Part shown: positions 7,441 through 11,900 of the stretch, piece after piece
Layout: each line of letters begins with the position of its first letter
Position numbering within the stretch: position 1 is the stretch's first letter
NCBI GenBank assembly: GCA_900617975.1
Contig: UZAE01013579.1
Span: 1 to 11,900, forward strand
Length of the DNA stretch: 11,900 bases
Reading direction: 5' to 3'
DNA from: Rodentolepis nana
Lineage: Eukaryota > Platyhelminthes > Cestoda > Cyclophyllidea > Hymenolepididae
Translations under genes and position numbers: made by a program
The notes under the pieces: model-generated
Told to the model about the DNA's origin: nothing
The model's database searches: none
The model's input: the letters and a program-made list of their open reading frames with translations, nothing else

Positions 7441-8077
7441 TTAAGTTTTCAGACTTACACCCAGACTCGGATGCGTATCATGTTATTCAGCAACAACAAC
7501 CGATTTTAGGGCCCATTTTGAATTGGCTATTGTATCACTTTTTGAAGCTATACTGGCGAGTTGTAGTTTAATATTTAAATAATTGAATAAACTTTTACCT
7601 AATAGTTCTTATCAATATACATTGATAGCTGCAACATTAATTTGATAAATTCACCAAACATTCTTATATTCCTTTATTTTTTGAATTCACCAGCGGGAAT
7701 AGAAACGAAGTAAATTGAAATGAAACATTAGTTGAATAAAACCATTTAACTTTACAGAAAAATATCACGCCAACCTGTCAATCATAACCTTTGTGTAGGA
7801 GGTGTTTTGCGCGTATGTATATCAGATCCGAAAATTCCATAGTGCAAACTGCATATTTATGTAAATTCATAAATGGCTGGGCAAGATGAAACCGACGTCG
7901 AAGTATCACATCTCAAATTTATTTTTTTTATTTTTGTAGCATTGAAATTAAATAGATTGACGCTATTAAAGCACAGTTATAATCATACCTTTTATTTTTT
8001 CGTCAGTAGATTAAGAGTTGGAATTGATAAGGTGTAACCGCATCATATATACGGCAGATTTTATATAGTTATTTAAA
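7441..8077. other. AT-rich DNA without a supported gene
   Basis: No open frame above background. Runs of T and A/T-rich words only. The sequence GATTTTATATA at 8057-8067, close to the start of the following repeat block, is repeated just beyond that block's far end and is listed separately. Confidence 0.6.
8057..8067. repeat. 11-bp direct repeat flanking the composite block (left)
   Basis: GATTTTATATA occurs here, 10 bases before the GGGTGTGCG head, and at 10730-10740, three bases after the outermost CCCC of the inverted copy. It could be the target duplication of the whole 8078-10726 block, but the word is A/T-rich and does not abut the ends exactly. Confidence 0.35.
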
Positions 8078-8470
8078 GGGTGTGCGATAGACTTACCTCC
8101 ACGTGGTGCACCCTGGGCAACGTATTCTCATATGACAAAAAAGTCTATTATTCGGCAGTTTGTGTGCGATAGACTTACCTCCACGTGGTGCACCCTGGGC
8201 AGCGTATTTTCTTACGGCAAAAAAGTCTATCACTCGGCTTTCGTTATATTCATACGGCAAAAAGTCTATTAACTGGCAGTTAACTACGATAGACTTACCT
8301 CCACGTGGTGCACCCTGGGCAACGTACTTTCTTACGGCAAAAATTCTATCACTCGGCATTCGTTTTTCAATAGACTTACCTCCACGTGGTGCACCCTGGG
8401 CAACGTATATTCATACGGCAAAGTCTATTAACTGGTAGTTGACTTCTCCGCATACGGCAAAAAAGTCTAT
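8078..8470 (+). repeat. Head-module tandem array, about four units
   Basis: Units start near 8078, 8162, 8285 and 8368 and are about 80-125 bp long. Each has ATAGACTTACCTCCACGTGG, then TGCACCCTGGGCA-CGTA, a CATACGG/CTTACGG block and an AAGTCTAT block. In the first, second and fourth units ATAGACTT and AAGTCTAT are exact inverted repeats 59-62 bases apart end to end (8087-8148, 8169-8230, 8370-8428); the third has one changed base. The CCACGTGG and GGTGCACC palindromes are intact in all four, unlike several dispersed copies. Confidence 0.85.
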
Positions 8471-8652
8471 TAACCGGCAGTTTTCTTCTCACTTCAAACT
8501 ACCATGACCCCCCTATATGTCCTACATTCTCATACGGCAAAAAAGTCTATTAACCGGCATTTGACATGACTTCAAACTACAATCACCCCACTGTATGTCA
8601 AATTCGACTACTTGACTTCAAACTACCATCATCCCACTCTATGCCATATTCG

Positions 8653-9356
8653 TAAATTCGACCACTTCAACAGTACTCATCTTACCTTTTCTCTTCGACT
8701 TCTCACTTCAAACTACCATCACCCCACTGTATGTCAAATTCGACCCCTTCCACAGTACTCACCTCACCTTTGCTCTACTGTCGACTTCTTCCACAGTACT
8801 AACCTCACCTTTTTTCTACCTATTTCTCACTTCAAACTACCATCACCCCACTGTATGTCATATACCTCTGACTTCAAACTACCATCACCCCACTGTATGT
8901 CATATTTCACCACTTCCACAGTACTCACCTCGCCTTTTTTCTACCTTCAGTTGACTCTGACCCCACTGTATGTCATATTCGACTAAGGCAGTTGACTTCT
9001 CACTTCAAACTACCATCACCTCACTTATGTCATATTCGACCCCTTTCACAGTAATCATCTTACCTTACTGTGTCATATTCGACTACTTCCACAGTACTCA
9101 CCTCACCTACAGTTGACTTCTCACTTCAAACTACCATGACCCCACTGTACGGTAGTTGACTTCTGACTTCAAAGACAAAAAAGTCTATTGATCGGCAGTT
9201 GACTTCTGACTTGCAAAAAGTCTATTGATCGGCAGTTGACTTCTGACTTCAAACTACCATCACCCCACTCTATATCATATTCGACTATTTTTACAGTACT
9301 CACCTCACCTTTGTCCATATTCGACCATTTCACAGTACTCACCTCACCTTTTTTCT
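8653..9356 (+). repeat. 704-bp tandem duplication, first unit
   Basis: The first 621 bases (8653-9273) are identical to 9357-9977; the last 83 bases (9274-9356) are found only here. No N separates the two units, unlike the contig-overlap duplicates on the left. The unit is made of body modules with six CTTCAAACTA words. Confidence 0.9.
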
Positions 9357-9977
9357 TAAATTCGACCACTTCAACAGTACTCATCTTACCTTTTCTCTTC
9401 GACTTCTCACTTCAAACTACCATCACCCCACTGTATGTCAAATTCGACCCCTTCCACAGTACTCACCTCACCTTTGCTCTACTGTCGACTTCTTCCACAG
9501 TACTAACCTCACCTTTTTTCTACCTATTTCTCACTTCAAACTACCATCACCCCACTGTATGTCATATACCTCTGACTTCAAACTACCATCACCCCACTGT
9601 ATGTCATATTTCACCACTTCCACAGTACTCACCTCGCCTTTTTTCTACCTTCAGTTGACTCTGACCCCACTGTATGTCATATTCGACTAAGGCAGTTGAC
9701 TTCTCACTTCAAACTACCATCACCTCACTTATGTCATATTCGACCCCTTTCACAGTAATCATCTTACCTTACTGTGTCATATTCGACTACTTCCACAGTA
9801 CTCACCTCACCTACAGTTGACTTCTCACTTCAAACTACCATGACCCCACTGTACGGTAGTTGACTTCTGACTTCAAAGACAAAAAAGTCTATTGATCGGC
9901 AGTTGACTTCTGACTTGCAAAAAGTCTATTGATCGGCAGTTGACTTCTGACTTCAAACTACCATCACCCCACTCTAT
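9357..9977 (+). repeat. 704-bp tandem duplication, second unit (621 bp)
   Basis: It is base-for-base equal to 8653-9273, including odd variants such as CGACTAAGG, TTACTGTGTC and GTACGGTAG, so it comes from a very recent duplication of the array or from an assembly collapse or expansion. It diverges from the first unit after ACTCTAT. Confidence 0.9.
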
Positions 9978-10253
9978 TACTTTAACGGTACAAGTCTATT
10001 AACTGGCAGTTGACTTCTCACTTCAAACTAACAAGTCTATCAACCGGCAGTTGACTTCTGACTTCAAACTACAATGAGCCGACTATTGCCCCATCCACAG
10101 AACTCATCTTACCTTTTTTATGCATTTATGTCTTTCTGTCTCACTTCAAACTACTATGGCCCGACTATTTGTCATATTCGACCCCGTTCACAGTACTCAT
10201 CTTACCCTTTTTATGCCTTTGTGTCTGTCTGTCTGTCTCTTTTAAAGTAATGT

Positions 10254-10463
10254 CTATTATTCGGCAGTTGACTTCTGACTTCAAACTACCATTATCCCAC
10301 TGTATGTCATAGTCCACAACTTTCACAGTTCTCACCTTTCCTTCTCTACTTTAGTGCCTGTTTCTTTTACATCTTTTACACCTTTGTGTTTGCCTTCGTC
10401 TTTGAAACACTCTTCTGTCCCCCCCCCCTCTCGACTTATTTTTCATTTTGGTGTTCCTCTTTA
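10254..10463 (+). repeat. Left arm of inverted family A pair
   Basis: This partial plus-strand copy starts with the variant TCTATTATTCGGCAGTTGA and runs through the body to CACTCTTCTGT, a run of ten Cs, TCTCGACTTATTTTTCATTTTGGTGTTCC. There it meets the inverted partner. It is the last unit of the array and lacks a tail. Confidence 0.75.
10419..10428. repeat. C10 homopolymer
   Basis: Ten Cs lie at the position where most family A copies have only three or four. A G10 run (10518-10527), next to an N, sits at the mirror position in the inverted copy. Confidence 0.95.
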
Positions 10464-10726
10464 GATGACTTCAGGCCTCACAGAGGGGATGGAACATCTA
10501 AGTGAAAAATGCCTAGAGGGGGGGGGGNACAGAAGAGTGTTTCAAAGATGTAAAAGAGACAGATGAGTACAAATGCAGAGAAAAGGTAAGATGAGTACTG
10601 TGGAAGTGGTGGAATATGGCATAGTAGCTTGAAGTCAGAAATCAACTGCCGAATAATAGACTCTTTGCCATATGAATATACGTTGCCCAGGGTGCTCCAA
10701 GTGGAGGTAAGTCCATTGCACGCCCC
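10464..10726 (-). mobile_element. Family A repeat, inverted right arm
   Basis: On the minus strand: the head GGGGCGTGCAATGGACTTACCTCC, then TGGAGCACCCTGGGCAACGTATATTCATATGG, AGTCTATTATTCGGCAGTTGA, a shortened body, CACTCTTCTGT, the N, a ten-base homopolymer, GATGTTCCATCCCCTCTGTGAGGCCTGAAGTCATC, and then the junction with the left arm. It shares the TTATTCGGCAG variant with the left arm, whereas most copies have TTAACCGGCAG. It is tail-to-tail with 10254-10463, giving a potential fold-back of roughly 200 bases per arm with substantial mismatch. Confidence 0.8.
10528..10528. other. Single N at the end of a G10 run
   Basis: The N follows ten Gs and precedes ACAGAAGAGTG. Both sides belong to the same family A copy in the right order, so this is probably a small gap caused by the homopolymer and not a wrong join. 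Confidence 0.85.
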
Positions 10727-11420
10727 AAGGATTTTATATATTATAAATGTTTAGTGAAATGCCGAATAATCTGAAGATCACAGTGGAAATGAAACCTGAC
10801 ACCGTTTGAAATCATATTTTAGGTGATTAGAAAAGTTAGTGACTGTGAAGGAATATCGAATAACGTAAATCGGGTCCAATTTGTATTGACTTATACCGGT
10901 TTATAAACGAACCTCATTCAGCAGGGGACATCTAGTTGACCAATCTCCCCTACCATAACTCAGTCGTAAACTGATTTTGGTGTTTGACTACTTAGATAGT
11001 GGGTTGACCTTCAAATGTCAATTATGTGGAAAGTATTCTAATTTTGCTAAATAGTCTTAGTTACGTCAATAAAGTGAATTTGTAGTTAATGTTTCATCTC
11101 TTTACAATTACTATTAAATATAATTCCATTGAGTTTTCTGAAAAATAAATCCCATATTTTCATGGAAATAAAACAACGTTTACGTTGACATGCTCATTGT
11201 CAACGATTCAAACAATTTCGAAAGTAAAGTACATTTTAAATTATAAAGTTAACTTTCATTCTAAGGTAACCTTTTCTTATAACTGTTTGAGAAGCTGAAC
11301 AACTCAATTAATTTTTCTTTATAAATGCATTGTTTATATGCCTTGACTATTTTAAATGTCCTTTCTATTAAAATATGCAAAAGCTTGGAAGAGCTGTAAT
11401 ATATATTTATATATAGCCGA
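10727..11420. other. AT-rich DNA without a supported gene
   Basis: No open frame of interest and no repeat of families A or B. The direct repeat partner GATTTTATATA is at 10730-10740. Two overlapping small hairpins are visible: CAACGT/ACGTTG around 11174-11187, and CGTTGAC (11183-11189) with GTCAACG (11199-11205). The palindrome AAAGTTAACTTT is at 11245-11256. These are small enough to be chance in AT-rich DNA. Confidence 0.55.
10730..10740. repeat. 11-bp direct repeat flanking the composite block (right)
   Basis: GATTTTATATA, partner of 8057-8067. Together they bracket a block whose two outer ends are both family A heads pointing outward. Confidence 0.35.
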
Positions 11421-11492
11421 CTGGCCTAGAATCGAAGCCGTTGCTGAGTTTAGACTTTGGCCAAGAATCGAAGCCGTTGCTGAGTTTAGACT
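11421..11492 (+). repeat. Minisatellite, 36-bp period, two units
   Basis: Two units contain TGGCC-AGAATCGAAGCCG and TTGCTGAGTTTAGACT; TGGCC occurs at 11422 and 11458. They are nearly identical. The period is a multiple of three, so open frames read through as a 12-residue repeat on both strands, but no known repeat protein is recognised. Confidence 0.85.
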
Positions 11493-11510
11493 ACGTACGG
11501 ACGGATTGCC

Positions 11511-11626
11511 TGGCAAAACACCTTCAAAGATTGGGAGTATACAGCCTGGCAAAACATCTTCATAGATTGGGAGTATACACTCAACCATCAAAACACCTTC
11601 ACAGATTGAGAGTATACACTCAACCC
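11511..11626 (+). repeat. Minisatellite, 36-41-bp period, three units
   Basis: Units start at 11511, 11547 and 11588 and carry GGCAAAACACCTTCA, AGATTGGGAGTATACA and, in the later two, CTCAACC. It follows the previous array after a short spacer and shares its starting TGGC and period, so the two may be diverged from one ancestor. That is a guess. Confidence 0.85.
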
Positions 11627-11633
11627 ACATACT

Positions 11634-11790
11634 CTATGTAACCTACAGGAGGAAATGGAGAAGTCCCACCTGTCTATGTGACCTACAGGAGGAAACGGAG
11701 AAGACCCACCATATGTAACCTACATGAGGAAATGGAGAAGACCCATCTGATCTGTAACCTACAGGAGGAAATGGAGAAGACCCACCTGAT
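11634..11790 (+). repeat. Minisatellite, 37-40-bp period, four units
   Basis: TGTAACCTACAGGAGGAAA-like words occur at 11637, 11677, 11714 and 11753 (periods 40, 37 and 39), each followed by TGGAGAAGACCCACC or a close variant. The unit is purine-rich on this strand. The last two units are 39 bp apart and stay in one reading frame. Confidence 0.85.
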
Positions 11791-11851
11791 TCATATCCAG
11801 CGGAAACAAGGACGGAGAGCCGAAGATACTGGGAAGCAAGAAGACAGCTAA
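11732..11851 (+). other. Small open frame ending in a 13-residue repeat, doubtful gene
   Basis: An ATG at 11732 opens 39 codons to TAA at 11849-11851. The peptide repeats MEKTHLI at residues 1-7 and 14-20 and ends in a charged segment rich in Q, R, K, E and D. The frame is open upstream to about 11643 without a better start. It looks like the end of a repeat array that is open by composition. It could be the last exon of a repeat protein, but no splice acceptor or homology supports this. Confidence 0.15.
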
Positions 11852-11883
11852 TGAATTGCTATTAATTAACTGCTATAAATGTA

Positions 11884-11900
11884 CCCCCCCCCCCCCCCCC
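11884..11900. repeat. C17 homopolymer at the window end
   Basis: The last 17 bases are all C, directly after TAAATGTA. It may be a true poly-C tract or a sequencing or assembly edge; another long C/G run in this window lies next to an N at 10528. Confidence 0.9.

Larger units (their letters stand above)
8078..10463 (+). repeat. Family A element expanded into a tandem module array
   Basis: One plus-strand family A element appears to have been expanded from within. The head module is present about four times (8078-8470). Body modules then repeat irregularly to about 10250: the words TTGACTTCTCACTTCAAACTACC, CACCCCACTGTATGTCATATTCGAC and CACAGTACTCACCTCACC recur, with roughly 19 occurrences of CTTCAAACTA. 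A final partial copy runs to about 10463. Units differ by point changes and by which modules are kept, so this is a mosaic and not a simple satellite. Open frames through it (8160-8438, 8612-8986, 9236-9658) arise because the strand is pyrimidine-rich and poor in stop codons. Confidence 0.85.

Noticed and set aside
7441..7500. Similarity between sequence after the tails at 175-230 and 7441-7500 (CGAATGCGAATCGTGTT versus CGGATGCGTATCATGTT)
   Set aside because: The match covers only about 20 bases and is absent after the tails of the other copies, so I do not extend the element on this basis.
8700..9100. B-box-like TTCGACC words in the body modules as an RNA polymerase III promoter
   Set aside because: The words lack the leading GG of the B box and no A box lies at a suitable distance upstream in the element.
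8078..9977. CRISPR-like array of repeats and spacers
   Set aside because: Units vary in length and sequence, the supposed spacers are themselves repeats of the same element, and no cas-like gene is present. The setting is eukaryotic.

Overview
The window looks like a piece of an AT-rich eukaryotic draft genome, most plausibly an invertebrate animal (a helminth is possible, but nothing here fixes the lineage). There is no long open frame, no operon-like packing, no bacterial ribosome-binding site and no protein domain I recognise. The content is interspersed repeats, tandem repeats and AT-rich intergenic DNA, broken by five single-N joins at 1661, 1775, 3087, 4563 and 10528. I support no protein-coding or functional RNA gene.

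The main actor is one interspersed element of about 310-325 bp, here called family A. Read head to tail, it has a head ending in GGGGTGTGCG, a structured module with CCACGTGG and GGTGCACC palindromes, a pyrimidine-rich body, and a tail ending GCCTGCCATTTG, often followed by an A/T-rich run. Copies lie at 1-174 (+, cut by the window edge), 1219-1505 (-), 1923-2209 (-, an assembly duplicate of the previous one), 3088-3394 (-), 4210-4518 (-, with a perfect 13-bp target-site duplication), 5470-5712 (-, decayed) and 7118-7440 (+, near full length). From 8078 to 10726 the family has expanded internally into a tandem array of its own modules. That array contains a perfect 621-bp duplication with a 704-bp period and ends in an inverted, tail-to-tail pair of copies.

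The left part, 1-4954, is strongly affected by assembly. Bases 1072-1660 equal 1776-2364, and bases 2696-3086 equal 4564-4954. Each identical pair ends exactly at an N on the inward side, as unmerged overlapping contigs would. The 113-bp piece between the first two Ns is contained in 2771-2883. The likely true path is 1-1660, then 2365-3086, then 4955 onward, with 3088-4562 of uncertain placement.

A second, older repeat (family B; 247-372, 2882-3012 and its duplicate 4750-4880) carries a perfect match to the tRNA A-box consensus in one copy and may be an old tRNA-derived SINE. The right end (11421-11790) holds three short minisatellites with periods of about 36-41 bp. The last of these runs into a small open frame, and the window ends in 17 Cs. 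The remaining stretches are AT-rich with no gene that I can defend.
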